DNA of 64,000 bases. Origin: Hyphomicrobiales bacterium. GTDB taxonomy: Bacteria > Pseudomonadota > Alphaproteobacteria > Rhizobiales > OSC116. Made by a program: the position numbers and the translations under genes. Shown piece after piece: positions 17,590-27,486 of this stretch. The notes below the pieces were generated by a model. The model was not told the DNA's origin. It searched no databases and worked only from the letters and a program-made list of their open reading frames with translations. The number at the start of each line of letters is the position of its first letter. Positions within the stretch are counted from its first letter, which is position 1. Where the stretch lies: assembly GCA_002401855.1 (NCBI GenBank), contig NVUH01000001.1:124001-188000 (forward strand), read 5' to 3'.

Positions 17590-19011
17590 TTATACTCGTG
17601 CTCGGGGATCCTTATAGAAAATATGCGCCCCAATGCGGCCAATGCGTTTCATAGACCAGCGCCATTTGGGGCTAACTTTAAAGGTATGATAATGAGTGGC
17701 ACCGCGTATGGTTGGCGAACCGACAAGACCCGCTAAAAAATCAGCTGCCAATTTTTTCATTTTTGCCCAGGTTTTCAAATCTCGTGGTAAATCAGTTTTG
17801 CCATCACAAGCAAAAGAAAATTGGCATTTATTGCGCTGGGTGGCATTTTGATAAATCACCCCACAAAATGTATTGGGGTACGAGCTGCTGCGGCGGCGCG
17901 ATGATATCACTTCAGCCACTGCTAGTTGTCCCTCAAGGCTTTCTCCGCGCACTTCATGGTAAAGTGCCGTGGTCAAACAGGTTAAGCTAGAGCGGTTGGT
18001 GGTGATGGTGTTTTGTTTGGCTCTAGGCGTATATTTTGGGCTTTTTAACGGCGCTGGCACGCGTATATTGGCCATTAGAATACGGTCACCCGTATTCTTA
18101 AATTGTTTGGTGCCCATTTTCCCATCAAGCACGGTGAAACCGTTTAATTTATCCAATGCAACTGTTTGGCGTCTGATGGTAGAAGATTTACCGCTGCCGC
18201 TGCTCCAACCAATTGGAATTTCGCTTGCCTGAGCTGTCACTCGCGCCAACATATTTTCAATAAATTCACTCTTCTGGGTAGCCGAGTGAATGTTGGGCAT
18301 TGGTGCCATTTGTTCGGCAAGATAAGTTTGGGTGCGGTTTATCTTGGCTTGTCTTAATTGCTCAATTTCTTCAAGGGTTAATATTTGGGGTTGGTTTGCG
18401 CCTGCCACCAATAAATCCTTACTGTCTGGCTGCTCTGCCACTAAGCTGCCATTTTGCACTGCAGAAGAATCAAACAGGTTTATTTTGTGGGTTTTGCCTT
18501 GTGCTGAGCTGACTTGGCGTTTTTTAACCTCAAGCAATGCAGCCTTGGTCAAAGCTTCATTCAATGCGGCTTGTTTATCCAGTTCAGCAATTTGTTGGGC
18601 GCGTCTGGCGGCCAATTGAATGGCGGCTGCTTGGTCTATTTTTGTCACTTTCATCAAATAGGTGCTGTCACGTTTATTTTTGCGGTTAATGCGTATTTCA
18701 TCATGGTTTTTCTTCAACGCATTTCCAGAAATGTCATAAGTCGAATCGCCATGCTTTTGGCGCAGGTTTGCGGTTTGCGGAACTTGATAAAGCTTCAAAC
18801 CTGCTTGGTCTGGCGCATACAAACCAAATTGAACGCCAATATAGCGTTCTATTTGACTAAAATTGCCAATAAAAAGGCCCAAGCAAGCCGCGCCGACAAG
18901 CAAGTGCAGAGCCACACGCTGGCTTAATTTAGAGTTGGTTTTGTTGCGCTTTTGATTCTTATATAGGTTTTGTTGCGCATCCGTGTAGTGGTAGCTGGAG
19001 CGGTTGGTCAT
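17590..19011 (-). CDS. SleB-type cell wall hydrolase, membrane anchored
   Basis: This 473-residue protein has an N-terminal cytoplasmic tail, one membrane span at about 33-50 (VALHLLVGAACLGLFIG) and a long low-complexity alanine/glutamine-rich helix. The C-terminal Hydrolase_2 domain runs from about 345, with TALYHEVRGESLEGQLAVAEVISSR containing the catalytic Glu, then CGVIYQ and ATHYHTFKVSPKW. SleB-family enzymes are lytic transglycosylases or amidases acting on peptidoglycan. This organism is not expected to sporulate, so it probably remodels the periplasmic wall. The gene converges on the NAD-regulator gene across 56 nt. Confidence 0.85.
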   Translation of the reverse strand: MTNRSSYHYTDAQQNLYKNQKRNKTNSKLSQRVALHLLVGAACLGLFIGNFSQIERYIGVQFGLYAPDQAGLKLYQVPQTANLRQKHGDSTYDISGNALKKNHDEIRINRKNKRDSTYLMKVTKIDQAAAIQLAARRAQQIAELDKQAALNEALTKAALLEVKKRQVSSAQGKTHKINLFDSSAVQNGSLVAEQPDSKDLLVAGANQPQILTLEEIEQLRQAKINRTQTYLAEQMAPMPNIHSATQKSEFIENMLARVTAQASEIPIGWSSGSGKSSTIRRQTVALDKLNGFTVLDGKMGTKQFKNTGDRILMANIRVPAPLKSPKYTPRAKQNTITTNRSSLTCLTTALYHEVRGESLEGQLAVAEVISSRRRSSSYPNTFCGVIYQNATQRNKCQFSFACDGKTDLPRDLKTWAKMKKLAADFLAGLVGSPTIRGATHYHTFKVSPKWRWSMKRIGRIGAHIFYKDPRARV

Positions 19012-19148
19012 TATTCCTGCAGATTAATATCAAATAGACGGCCCAAATTATTATCCCTTTAACTTGTACAAAATACCGATTAACATTCTGTTAACCAGAT
19101 TATCTAATGAGTTAAAATTATGGCAAAATTTTGGCATTATGCTTGTGT

Positions 19149-21857
19149 TTAAGATGATTTTCCCTCGGTCATAATGGTGTTTTGAGCGGCGGCCAATTTG
19201 GCAACGGGCACGCGAAATGGCGCGCAGGATACATAATCCAAACCCAAATCGCCGTAAAAATGAATCGAATAAGGGTCACCTCCATGCTCGCCACAAACCC
19301 CAATAATCAAGTTTTTATTGCCTTTATGGCCGCGTTCGACGGCAATTTTCACCAATTCCCCGACACCATCTTTATCAATCGAAACAAACGGGTCATGCGG
19401 TATAATGGCACGGCGGGTGTAACTATTTAAAAATCGCGCGCTGTCATCACGGCTAATGCCATAAGTGGTCTGGGTCAAATCATTAGAGCCAAAGCTAAAA
19501 AAGTCAGACAATTCAGCCAAATCTTCAGCCCGCAAACAAGCACGTGGTAATTCAATCATGGTGCCAAATTTAAAGGCAGGCCGCGCGCCATGAATGTTGG
19601 CCACCTCGTCGGCAACTTTTTCGATGCGGTCTTTCAAAAACACCAATTCGGCTTTGGTCGAAACAAAGGGTATCATAATTTCGGGCATAGTTGGGTCGCC
19701 GGTTTGCTGTTCGGCCAATATGGTGGCCTCAAAAATCGCCTGCACCTGCATGTCATAAATTTCAGGATGAGTGATGGCCAAACGGCAGCCACGATGGCCA
19801 AGCATTGGGTTGGTTTCAGACAGGCTTTCCAAACGGTTTAATATGGTTTTATGGTCAATGCCAATGGCATCGGCAGTGTCCATAATGTCTTGGTCAGACT
19901 TGGGCAAAAATTCATGCAAAGGTGGGTCAAGCAAGCGAATGGTCACAGGATAGCCCGACATGGCGGTGAACAGATGGACAAAATCTTTGCGCTGCATCGG
20001 CAATAATTTATCCAAAGCGCGTTTACGTCCCACTTCATCTTCGGCCAAAATCATTTCGCGCACCGAGACAATGCGCTTTTTGTCAAAAAACATATGTTCG
20101 GTGCGGCACAAGCCAATGCCTTCAGCGCCCATGCTTTGGGCTTTGATGGCCAATTCAGGGGTTTCGGTATTGACCCGAATTTTAAGTTTACGTACTTGGT
20201 CAGCCCATTGCATTAATGTATAAAATTCATTAGAAAAACTGGCCTCAATGGTCGGCACTTGTCCAGTATATATTTGGCCAGATGTGCCATCAATAGTGAT
20301 CATATCACCTTTTTGCAAAGTAAAACCGCCGGCTGACATGGTTTCATTTTCAGCGTCAATGCTAATCGCGCTGGCGCCAGTTACACAAGGTCTGGCCATA
20401 ATGCGCGCCGCCACAGCTGCATGGCTGGTTGTGCCGCCTCTGATGGTCAAAATGCCCTGCGCAGCATGGATGCCATATACATCTTCTGGGCTGGTTTCGG
20501 CCTTAACTAAAATCACATTTTTACCCAAAGCGCGCCTTTCTTCGGCTTCTTCGGAGTTGAATACAATTTCGCCCCATGCCGCACCAGGGCTCGCGGCTAG
20601 GCCGCGCGCTAATAGGGTTTTTGGCGCTGCTGGGTCAAGCGATGGATGCAATAATTGTTCAATCGATTTGGGGTCAACCCGCATCAATGCATCCTGTTTG
20701 CTAATCACTCCGGCTTGAGCCAAATCAACAGCCACCACCAATTCAGCACGGTCGCTGCGTTTGGGGCTGACCGCTTCAAGAATATATAGCTTATTGTCCT
20801 CAATGGTAAATTCAATATTGAGCATATCGCCAAAAGCCAATTCGAGCTCAGTCGCGGTTTTAACCAATTGCGTAAACATTTTCGGCATGCGCTCTTCAAG
20901 GCTTTCGACATGGCTATCGACAGTTTTATCATTCAAAGTTAGCGGCTTTGGCAGGCGATATTGGCCAAAAAATTCTGGGCCTTGCGCATAGGTTAAATAA
21001 GTGCCCGAAACCTCAGCTTGGCCGGTATTGGGGTTGCGGCTTTGCATCATGCCTGTGGCGCTTTGCTCATTCTTATTGCCAAACACCATGCTCTGCACGG
21101 TCACAGCCAAGCCAATGTCATCAGCAATGCCGTTGATACGGCGCTGCGATCGCGCGCGATAGCCATTCCAGCTTTTAAACGCCGCACCAACGCCGCCCAT
21201 CAATTGCTCAAACACATCCTGCGGAAATTCCTGATCGGTATTGTCCAAAATACAGGCCTTATAGCGATCAATAATCACCTGATAATCATTGCTTTCAAAT
21301 TCACTAATTGAAGTGAGGCCACCTTCGGAGCGCACTTGCTCAAATATATCTTCAAACAGGTCTTCACCTACACCCAAAACAGCAATCGAATAGCTCTCAA
21401 TAAACCGCCGATAACTATCCAAGGCAAATCTCAAATCACCCGTCTCATCGGCCAATGCCGCGCAGGTTTGATCATTAAGTCCGAGGTTTAATATGGCAGG
21501 CATCAAGCCCGCCAGATGCACAGGCGCGCCCGCACGTATTGCAATCAATAAAGGCTTTTCCGCCCCACCGAATTTACGTTTCAACTTGCTCTCAAGGGTC
21601 GCAAGTCCGGCTTTAATTAGAAATTCAGCGCCATCAGGTAATTTATTCTTAAGATTAAATTGGCGCGAAAAATCAGTGGTCAATACAAAACCAATCGGCA
21701 CAGGCACGCCGAGCGCCGTCATGCGTGCCAACGAGGCCGCTTTTAAACCCAATGTTTTAACAGCTGAATTCGCATCGCCTTTAACATCTTCGCTAAGCGC
21801 AAAAAGGCAAGCAGCGTCGAGCTGTAACTTATCTATTTTTTGCGTCTTTTTACTCAT
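19149..21857 (-). CDS. ppdK: Pyruvate, phosphate dikinase
   Basis: This 902-residue enzyme interconverts pyruvate + ATP + Pi with PEP + AMP + PPi. It has an ATP-grasp N-terminal half (KTLGLKAASLARMTALGVPVP), the phosphohistidine swivel domain with GGTTSHAAVAARIMARPCVTG, and a C-terminal PEP/pyruvate barrel with EGIGLCRTEHMFF and GVCGEHGGDP (catalytic Cys). The ATG at 21857 leaves a 16-nt gap after glyS; an in-frame ATG at 21902 would overlap glyS. ppdK after glyS is a usual Rhizobiales order. The enzyme would serve gluconeogenesis or PEP supply. Confidence 0.96.
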   Translation of the reverse strand: MSKKTQKIDKLQLDAACLFALSEDVKGDANSAVKTLGLKAASLARMTALGVPVPIGFVLTTDFSRQFNLKNKLPDGAEFLIKAGLATLESKLKRKFGGAEKPLLIAIRAGAPVHLAGLMPAILNLGLNDQTCAALADETGDLRFALDSYRRFIESYSIAVLGVGEDLFEDIFEQVRSEGGLTSISEFESNDYQVIIDRYKACILDNTDQEFPQDVFEQLMGGVGAAFKSWNGYRARSQRRINGIADDIGLAVTVQSMVFGNKNEQSATGMMQSRNPNTGQAEVSGTYLTYAQGPEFFGQYRLPKPLTLNDKTVDSHVESLEERMPKMFTQLVKTATELELAFGDMLNIEFTIEDNKLYILEAVSPKRSDRAELVVAVDLAQAGVISKQDALMRVDPKSIEQLLHPSLDPAAPKTLLARGLAASPGAAWGEIVFNSEEAEERRALGKNVILVKAETSPEDVYGIHAAQGILTIRGGTTSHAAVAARIMARPCVTGASAISIDAENETMSAGGFTLQKGDMITIDGTSGQIYTGQVPTIEASFSNEFYTLMQWADQVRKLKIRVNTETPELAIKAQSMGAEGIGLCRTEHMFFDKKRIVSVREMILAEDEVGRKRALDKLLPMQRKDFVHLFTAMSGYPVTIRLLDPPLHEFLPKSDQDIMDTADAIGIDHKTILNRLESLSETNPMLGHRGCRLAITHPEIYDMQVQAIFEATILAEQQTGDPTMPEIMIPFVSTKAELVFLKDRIEKVADEVANIHGARPAFKFGTMIELPRACLRAEDLAELSDFFSFGSNDLTQTTYGISRDDSARFLNSYTRRAIIPHDPFVSIDKDGVGELVKIAVERGHKGNKNLIIGVCGEHGGDPYSIHFYGDLGLDYVSCAPFRVPVAKLAAAQNTIMTEGKSS

Positions 21858-21873
21858 AACATCAGCCTTTGGG

Positions 21874-23877
21874 CTAGCCCTCAATGCGGCTAAAATCTGC
21901 AATTGTTTTGGTTGCTGTTCTAATGATGAACAGTAATTTCAAACGATTTATACGAATATCGGCATCATCATCATTCACTTTAACATCTTCAAAAAATGTG
22001 TCAATTGGCGCGCGTAGCTTTGCTAAAGCAGACATTGCGGCGGCAAAGTCTTCTTTAGCCACGGCTTCATTGATTATTTTGACATTTTTTTCAATGGCTG
22101 AAAATAAATCTTTTTCAGCATCTAATACCAAAAGTTGTTTATCAATGATCGAATCAAATTCTAACGGCTGTTTTTTATCTTCTGCCTGCAAAATATTGTT
22201 GGCGCGTTTTATGCCTGCAAGTAAGTTGACACCGTCATCGGTTTTCAAAAAATCAGCCAAAGCGGCAACGCGCTTTTCAACCAATACAATGTCATTCTGG
22301 CCTTCTAACGCAAAAACAGCATCAATCAAATCGTGACGCATGCCTTGGTCTTTAAAATAAACTTTCAAACGGTCAATAAAGAAAGGCAGCAAATCCTGCG
22401 GAATGTCCAGCCTAATTTGCCGCTCCAGCACTATACGAATAATACCCAAGGCCGCACGACGCAGCGCAAATGGGTCTTTTGAGCCTGTCGGTTTTTCATC
22501 AATGCTCCAAAAACCCAATAACGTATTGAATTTATCGGCCAGAGACACAGTCAAAGCAATCAAATTAGTCGGCACCGCGTCAGATGGGCCTTGCGGCGCA
22601 TAATGCTGCGCCAACGCCTCAGCCACTTCGGCATCAATGCCTTCAGCCAGCGCGTATTGCTGCCCCATATAACCTTGCAATTCAGGCAATTCACCCACCA
22701 TATGCGTGACCAAATCAGCCTTGCACAATTCCACCGCCAATTTTGTTTTCTTCACATCAGCTTTGGTGAATTCGCTCAGCATTTCAGCCAGCTCTTTAAT
22801 CGCCCCAACCCGTTCAAATTGACTACCCAATTTGGCATGGAAGGTAATATTTTTTAATTTCTCAATACGGTCAGCTAGTTTGATTTTCTTATCAGTTTCC
22901 CAAAAATATTTAGCGTCAGATAACCGCGCACGGATTACTTTTTCATTGCCATGAGTGATGATTTTACCACCATCACCCGCAATCATATTAGATATAGCGA
23001 CAAAATGATGGCTCAATTTCCCAGTTTTTGGGTCAATCACCGAAAAACACTTTTGATGGCCTTTAATGGTCTCAATAATCACCCGCTCTGGCACGTCCAA
23101 AAACTCAACTTCAAACTCACCCAACAACGCCACAGGCCATTCAACCAAGCCCGCTGTTTCGGCGATCAAACTTTTATCATCAATTAATTCTAGGCCTTTC
23201 GCCGCACATATTTCCTGCGCCTCAGCCAAAATCATCGCCGCACGTTCAGCGCCATCCAGCACCACATTCGCAGCCAATAACTTGGCTTTATAATCGGCAA
23301 AATCAGTCACGCTAAAGCGGTCATTATTCATAAATAAATGGCCTTGCGTGCTGTCACCGACAGGCACATTCTCAATTTCAAATGGCACAATTTTACCATC
23401 AAGCAAACAGATAATGCTTTGTAATGGCCGCACCCAGCGCAAAGAGCCTGTGCCCCACCGCATAGATTTCGGCCACGGAAATTTCCTAATCAGCTCGGGC
23501 ATGGCCGCGGCGATAATGTCAGCAGTAGATTGCCCGACCTTCTCAATGATTGCCACATGAAATTTTTTGCCCTTAATTTCCTGCTCAACACACTCATTTA
23601 ACGTCACTCCAGCACCCCGCAAAAAACCTTCAATGGCTTTTTCAGGCGCACCGACTTGTGGGCCTTTACGCTGTTCTTTTATGTCAGGCGTCGATGTCGG
23701 CACATCAGCAATTTTCAAACAAATACGTCTTGGCGTGGCATAAGCCTCAATCGCGCCAAATTTAAGCCCTGCAGTTTTTAAAAAGCCAGACACCAAACGG
23801 CTCAAATCGGCCTTAGCGGCATTTTGCATGCGGCTAGGAATTTCTTCAGAAAATAATTCAATAAAAAGTTCAGCCAT
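21874..23877 (-). CDS. glyS: Glycine-tRNA ligase beta subunit
   Basis: This 667-residue beta subunit of the heterotetrameric glycyl-tRNA synthetase starts at the ATG at 23877, whose A is shared with the TAA stop of glyQ. It then reads [18 protein letters not shown], the standard GlyS N-terminus. Family blocks include FPWPKSMRWG, the HD-like region, and ADKFNTLLGFW...GSKDPFALRRAALGIIRI. The C-terminal anticodon-binding helices end in FFEDVKVND. Translation is coupled to glyQ. Confidence 0.97.
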   Translation of the reverse strand: MAELFIELFSEEIPSRMQNAAKADLSRLVSGFLKTAGLKFGAIEAYATPRRICLKIADVPTSTPDIKEQRKGPQVGAPEKAIEGFLRGAGVTLNECVEQEIKGKKFHVAIIEKVGQSTADIIAAAMPELIRKFPWPKSMRWGTGSLRWVRPLQSIICLLDGKIVPFEIENVPVGDSTQGHLFMNNDRFSVTDFADYKAKLLAANVVLDGAERAAMILAEAQEICAAKGLELIDDKSLIAETAGLVEWPVALLGEFEVEFLDVPERVIIETIKGHQKCFSVIDPKTGKLSHHFVAISNMIAGDGGKIITHGNEKVIRARLSDAKYFWETDKKIKLADRIEKLKNITFHAKLGSQFERVGAIKELAEMLSEFTKADVKKTKLAVELCKADLVTHMVGELPELQGYMGQQYALAEGIDAEVAEALAQHYAPQGPSDAVPTNLIALTVSLADKFNTLLGFWSIDEKPTGSKDPFALRRAALGIIRIVLERQIRLDIPQDLLPFFIDRLKVYFKDQGMRHDLIDAVFALEGQNDIVLVEKRVAALADFLKTDDGVNLLAGIKRANNILQAEDKKQPLEFDSIIDKQLLVLDAEKDLFSAIEKNVKIINEAVAKEDFAAAMSALAKLRAPIDTFFEDVKVNDDDADIRINRLKLLFIIRTATKTIADFSRIEG

Positions 23878-24836
23878 TATTTTGCTTCCTTTTTCAAAGA
23901 TCCAAGCGGTGTTTCCATCCATAAATCTGCACATTTTTTAGACAATGCCCGCACACGACCAATATAAGCTTGGCGCTCCGTGACCGAAATCACTCCCCGT
24001 GCATCCAACATGTTAAACAAGTGCGAGGCTTTGATGCATTTTTCATAAGCTGGCAGCGCCATTTTATAATCATTGCCGAGCGGGCTTTTGGCTGCACTGG
24101 CTTCAACAATGGCTTGGCATTCTTTTTCAGCATCTTCAAAATGCCGCATCAAAATATCGGTATCAGCCACTTCAAAATTATAGCGGCTATGTTCTTGCTC
24201 AGCTTGATGAAATACATCACCATAACTAATTTTATCAGTGTCTTGGCGGCCATTATAATTCAAATCATAAACATTATCAACGCCTTGCACATACATGGCC
24301 AAGCGTTCAACACCGTAAGTCAATTCACCCGTCACTGGGCTACAATCATAACCACCGACTTGTTGAAAATAGGTAAATTGGCTCACTTCCATGCCATCAA
24401 CCCACACTTCCCAGCCTAGCCCCCACGCGCCAAGCGTTGGGCTTTCCCAGTCATCTTCCACAAATCTAATGTCATGGTTGGCCTTGTCGATGCCGATCAC
24501 GCTCAAAGACTTAATGTAAAGTTCTTGAATGTCTTTTGGCGATGGTTTTAAAACCACCTGAAATTGGTAAAAATGCTGCAAACGGTTGGGGTTTTCGCCA
24601 TAGCGGCCATCAGAAGGACGGCGCGATGGTTGAATATAGGCAGCTTTCCAGTCATTAGGCCCCAAAGCGCGCATGATTGTCGCCGGGTGAAAAGTGCCCG
24701 CGCCGACTTCCATATCATAAGGTTGCAGTATCGCGCAGCCATAATCAGCCCAAAAATTTTGCAATGCCATAATCATCGCCTGAAAGCTATTTTCGGGGCG
24801 CATGTGTTCGGGGATATGTGAATTGTCAGAAGTCAT
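23877..24836 (-). CDS. glyQ: Glycine-tRNA ligase alpha subunit
   Basis: This 319-residue catalytic subunit has [37 protein letters not shown] and [29 protein letters not shown], the class II active-site segments of GlyQ. I chose the ATG at 24836 ([18 protein letters not shown]), preceded by AGGCAG. An upstream in-frame ATG at 24890 would add 18 atypical residues. It forms an alpha2-beta2 enzyme with GlyS, encoded immediately downstream. Confidence 0.97.
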   Translation of the reverse strand: MTSDNSHIPEHMRPENSFQAMIMALQNFWADYGCAILQPYDMEVGAGTFHPATIMRALGPNDWKAAYIQPSRRPSDGRYGENPNRLQHFYQFQVVLKPSPKDIQELYIKSLSVIGIDKANHDIRFVEDDWESPTLGAWGLGWEVWVDGMEVSQFTYFQQVGGYDCSPVTGELTYGVERLAMYVQGVDNVYDLNYNGRQDTDKISYGDVFHQAEQEHSRYNFEVADTDILMRHFEDAEKECQAIVEASAAKSPLGNDYKMALPAYEKCIKASHLFNMLDARGVISVTERQAYIGRVRALSKKCADLWMETPLGSLKKEAK

Positions 24837-24950
24837 TTTTCTGCCTATTGCTTGTAACTGGTTTATTGTACAAATAAATAAGCATATCAACGCGCAGGGT
24901 CAATAAAAACACGCGTTTTGGGCAGTATTATTCAATTAAATGGTTAAAAT

Positions 24951-25148
24951 TTATTTTTTTAGGCGGTAAATGCCGGTAACAGGGTCGCGTTTTAATTTTG
25001 GCATGTCTTTTATGGCCATTTTGGCGCGCTCAGCAGCACTGGTGGCTTCGGTCACAATATTTTGTGCGGTGCGCATTTTTTTGGTGAACCATTTATAGGC
25101 TTTGTATGTTCCCATAGCGGCGATCGCGGCTATTAAAATTTCTGGCAT
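24951..25148 (-). CDS. Small membrane-anchored protein, unknown function
   Basis: This encodes 65 residues with an N-terminal hydrophobic stretch (PEILIAAIAAMGTYKAYKWF) and a basic helical tail ending RDPVTGIYRLKK. GAGGG lies upstream of the ATG. Genes of this size with a DPVTGVYR-like ending are common in Rhizobiales genomes beside glyQ and the S49 peptidase, which fits its position here. The function is unknown. Confidence 0.7.
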   Translation of the reverse strand: MPEILIAAIAAMGTYKAYKWFTKKMRTAQNIVTEATSAAERAKMAIKDMPKLKRDPVTGIYRLKK

Positions 25149-25284
25149 TTTCTCTGACCCTCTTTAGTTGTTGCTTAATGAATTTAAGCATTGGAAATTG
25201 GATTACAAGGTGGAGGGGGAAATAATTTGTTGATTTCTTGCTAAATTTTTGCCGCAACGTTCTAGGTTAATGCTGGGTGGTGTC

Positions 25285-25445
25285 CTGCCAGCGCTCTGGA
25301 AGTTTGCATTTATACGTTCGCCTTAAGGCTCACTGTTAGCACTTGCGTGCGTAATCCCAAACAAGTTGGGCTTACTAGCTGACCGCGCGTTAGACGGCAG
25401 CGGCTTCGAACGGCCGCTGTCGCGCTCACTGAATCGCTGGGGTGC
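25285..25445 (+). repeat. Mosaic intergenic repeat, type P copy 2
   Basis: This fills most of the 310-nt gap between two minus-strand genes. The blocks in order are GCTCTGGAAGTTTGCATTTA, TACGTTCG, GTTAGCACTTGCGTGCG, CCCAAACAAGTTGGG (a short hairpin), GACCGCGCGTTAGACGGCAG and the GGCTTCGAACGGCC palindrome, then GTCGCGCTCACTGA. It shares long identical runs with the element at 53310-53450. The rest of the gap (25149-25284) shows nothing recognisable. Confidence 0.75.
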
Positions 25446-25458
25446 TTGGAGTTTGTGA

Positions 25459-26334
25459 CTATAATCCGAATCTAGACCAAAGTGCCTTTTCTTCGGCAAC
25501 CTCGGCTAGGCCGTGGGCTACGCCGACGCCAATGTCGCCGATATTGCCTCCAAAGGAGGCAGGGGTTGAGGAGCCGAACATTTTTTTGAGTAGGCCTTTT
25601 TTGCCTAAATTTACGTCTTTGAAACGCACATCGGGGCCAAATTTGGTTTTCATCACTTCGTATACGCTGCCAATGTCATCAATTAGGCCGTGCTCTTTGG
25701 CGCGTTTGCCTGCCCAAAAATCGCCGTTGAATAATGTGTCTTCGTCAGCATTTAATTTATCTTTGCGGCGGTCTCGCACGTGTTGTTTGAAGGCTTCGTG
25801 TATGTCGCCAGACATTTGACCTATTAGTGCCACATCTTCTTTCTTTTCGGGCATGAACATATCAAGTTTATTTTTGTTTTTGCCAGATGTATAAACGCGG
25901 CGGTCAATATCCCATTTTTTAATCAGTCTATCGACACCAAAGCTGGTCATTATCACGCCGATAGAGCCAACAATGCTGGTTTCATGGGCATAAGCTTCAT
26001 CGCCTGCGCATAATAGCCAATAGCCGCCCGAGGCAGCTACATCTTCGGCAAAGGTAAAAACTGGCACTTTATGCTCGGCAGATAGGGCGCGGATGCGGTC
26101 ATGAATCAACGCGCTTTGCACGGGGCTGCCACCAGGTGAATTGATCGAAATGGCCACGGCGTTCACGCCGTTCATTTCAAAAGCTTTTTCAAGCCCGTCT
26201 TTCACTGTGGCCAAATTTAGGCCTGCTTTAAAATTGCTTCCTTCGCCAATTCCGCCCGATAATCTAATGGTTGCCACCAACGGGTTGGTCGATTTCATTT
26301 TCTTTGGCAATAAAGGGTCTAGAAATTTAAACAT
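25459..26334 (-). CDS. S49-family signal-peptide peptidase (SppA/SohB-like)
   Basis: This 291-residue serine protease is of the short SppA/SohB type. AISINSPGGSPVQSALIHDRI forms the oxyanion region. The nucleophile is Ser102 in EDVAASGGYWLLCAGDEA, and the general-base lysine is in the YTSGKNKNKLDMF segment (about 152-154). There is no obvious N-terminal membrane span, so it may be a peripheral or cytoplasmic-side peptidase that degrades cleaved signal peptides. The neighbouring order glyQ, small protein, S49 peptidase, trmN6 fits Rhizobiales. Confidence 0.92.
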   Translation of the reverse strand: MFKFLDPLLPKKMKSTNPLVATIRLSGGIGEGSNFKAGLNLATVKDGLEKAFEMNGVNAVAISINSPGGSPVQSALIHDRIRALSAEHKVPVFTFAEDVAASGGYWLLCAGDEAYAHETSIVGSIGVIMTSFGVDRLIKKWDIDRRVYTSGKNKNKLDMFMPEKKEDVALIGQMSGDIHEAFKQHVRDRRKDKLNADEDTLFNGDFWAGKRAKEHGLIDDIGSVYEVMKTKFGPDVRFKDVNLGKKGLLKKMFGSSTPASFGGNIGDIGVGVAHGLAEVAEEKALWSRFGL

Positions 26335-26411
26335 AATCTTCCTTAAATTCTTTGTTTCATGTTAGATAGGTTTAAATGCGGCCATTTACAAGATCAAGCT
26401 ATATTTCCTAG

Positions 26412-27170
26412 TTACATTTCAATGGCTTCGCCGTGTCTAAAAACCCGTTCGGCAAAATCAGTCACCTTGCCATCATCATGGCGCAGAACCAAGTCGGGCA
26501 GCATTTTAAGCGGCGCACGGCTGCCTTTTTTTGCTTGCAATAAAAACCGTGTGGCAGGCGCATTATATTTGCTAAATATCGGCCGTATACGCAGGTCACC
26601 TACCCTATTTTCTAATATTTTCAGCACCGTATAAAGATGCTCCATCGGGTAGATAATGCTCATAAAAGCCTTGTTTTTCAACAAGCGCACCATGAATATC
26701 AACCAAAGCTGCAAATCATCCTGCTTTATACTATGCGCCAACGCCTTGTAATCATCATGCGAGGTTTTGCCCTTTGCTGGGTCAAAAAATGGCGGGTTGG
26801 AAAATATATGATCAAAACTATCAGCCATCAGGCCGTGTTCTTCGTGGCTGGCGGCTTTGTCAAAAATATCGACATTCAAAATGTCAATTTGCGCCTCAAA
26901 GTTATTTTGCTGCACATTATATTGCGCCAGTTCAGCGACATTATCATATTTTTCAATTGCAGTTATATGCGGCTTAAAACCACCCGCCAAACGCGCCAAA
27001 TAACAAATAGATGGTGTGGCAACTCCCGCCCCAACTTCAAGCACTTTGCCATTAATGGCTGGCAATGAGGCCGCCAAAAGCAAGGCATCGGACCCCGCCC
27101 GATAACCTTTTTTAGGCTGACGCAATTTTACCAAACCATTTAAAAAATCATCGTCCGTAAAACCTGTCAC
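26412..27170 (-). CDS. tRNA1(Val) adenine-N6 methyltransferase-like protein
   Basis: This 252-residue SAM-dependent methyltransferase of the TrmN6/YfiC group has the SAM-binding block KVLEVGAGVATPSICYLA near residue 40. The N6-adenine signature NPPFFDP follows HIFS, and the GYRAGSDALLLAAS segment is typical of the group. YfiC methylates A37 of tRNA1Val in E. coli. Here the C-terminal half is diverged, so the substrate is probable rather than certain. Its start overlaps the DUF2007 gene stop by 4 nt (ATGA). Confidence 0.85.
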   Translation of the reverse strand: MTGFTDDDFLNGLVKLRQPKKGYRAGSDALLLAASLPAINGKVLEVGAGVATPSICYLARLAGGFKPHITAIEKYDNVAELAQYNVQQNNFEAQIDILNVDIFDKAASHEEHGLMADSFDHIFSNPPFFDPAKGKTSHDDYKALAHSIKQDDLQLWLIFMVRLLKNKAFMSIIYPMEHLYTVLKILENRVGDLRIRPIFSKYNAPATRFLLQAKKGSRAPLKMLPDLVLRHDDGKVTDFAERVFRHGEAIEM

Positions 27171-27388
27171 TGGTTATACCTATCTATAATCAAAGTGTAA
27201 GTTTTGAGCGCTTCGTCATAATCATTATCAATCACCATCACACGTTTTTGAAATGCCCCAATAGAACCTTCCATCATCGAAATATTTTCATCAAAAACAA
27301 ATGATTGTATATCTTCCTGCTCCAAAACATTACGCACATAAGAAATAAGTACAGGATCTTGTGTTTCGAACAACATTTTCATAATCAT
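27167..27388 (-). CDS. DUF2007-domain small protein
   Basis: This encodes 73 residues with the DUF2007 pattern: LFETQDPVLISYVRNVLEQEDIQSFVFDENISMMEGSIGAFQKRVMV. The fold resembles a ferredoxin-like ligand-binding or signalling domain; the function is unknown. A second in-frame ATG at 27382 is possible. It is cotranscribed with the downstream methyltransferase gene and divergent from the polyprenyl synthase gene, a neighbourhood common in Rhizobiales. Confidence 0.85.
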   Translation of the reverse strand: MIMKMLFETQDPVLISYVRNVLEQEDIQSFVFDENISMMEGSIGAFQKRVMVIDNDYDEALKTYTLIIDRYNQ

Positions 27389-27486
27389 TTAACACTTTTT
27401 AAAAACTTCACAATGAATTGACTTGACGTTATCACATTAAAGCCCCAAATAATAAGTGTAATATTTATTTTTGAGGGTGTAGTGGT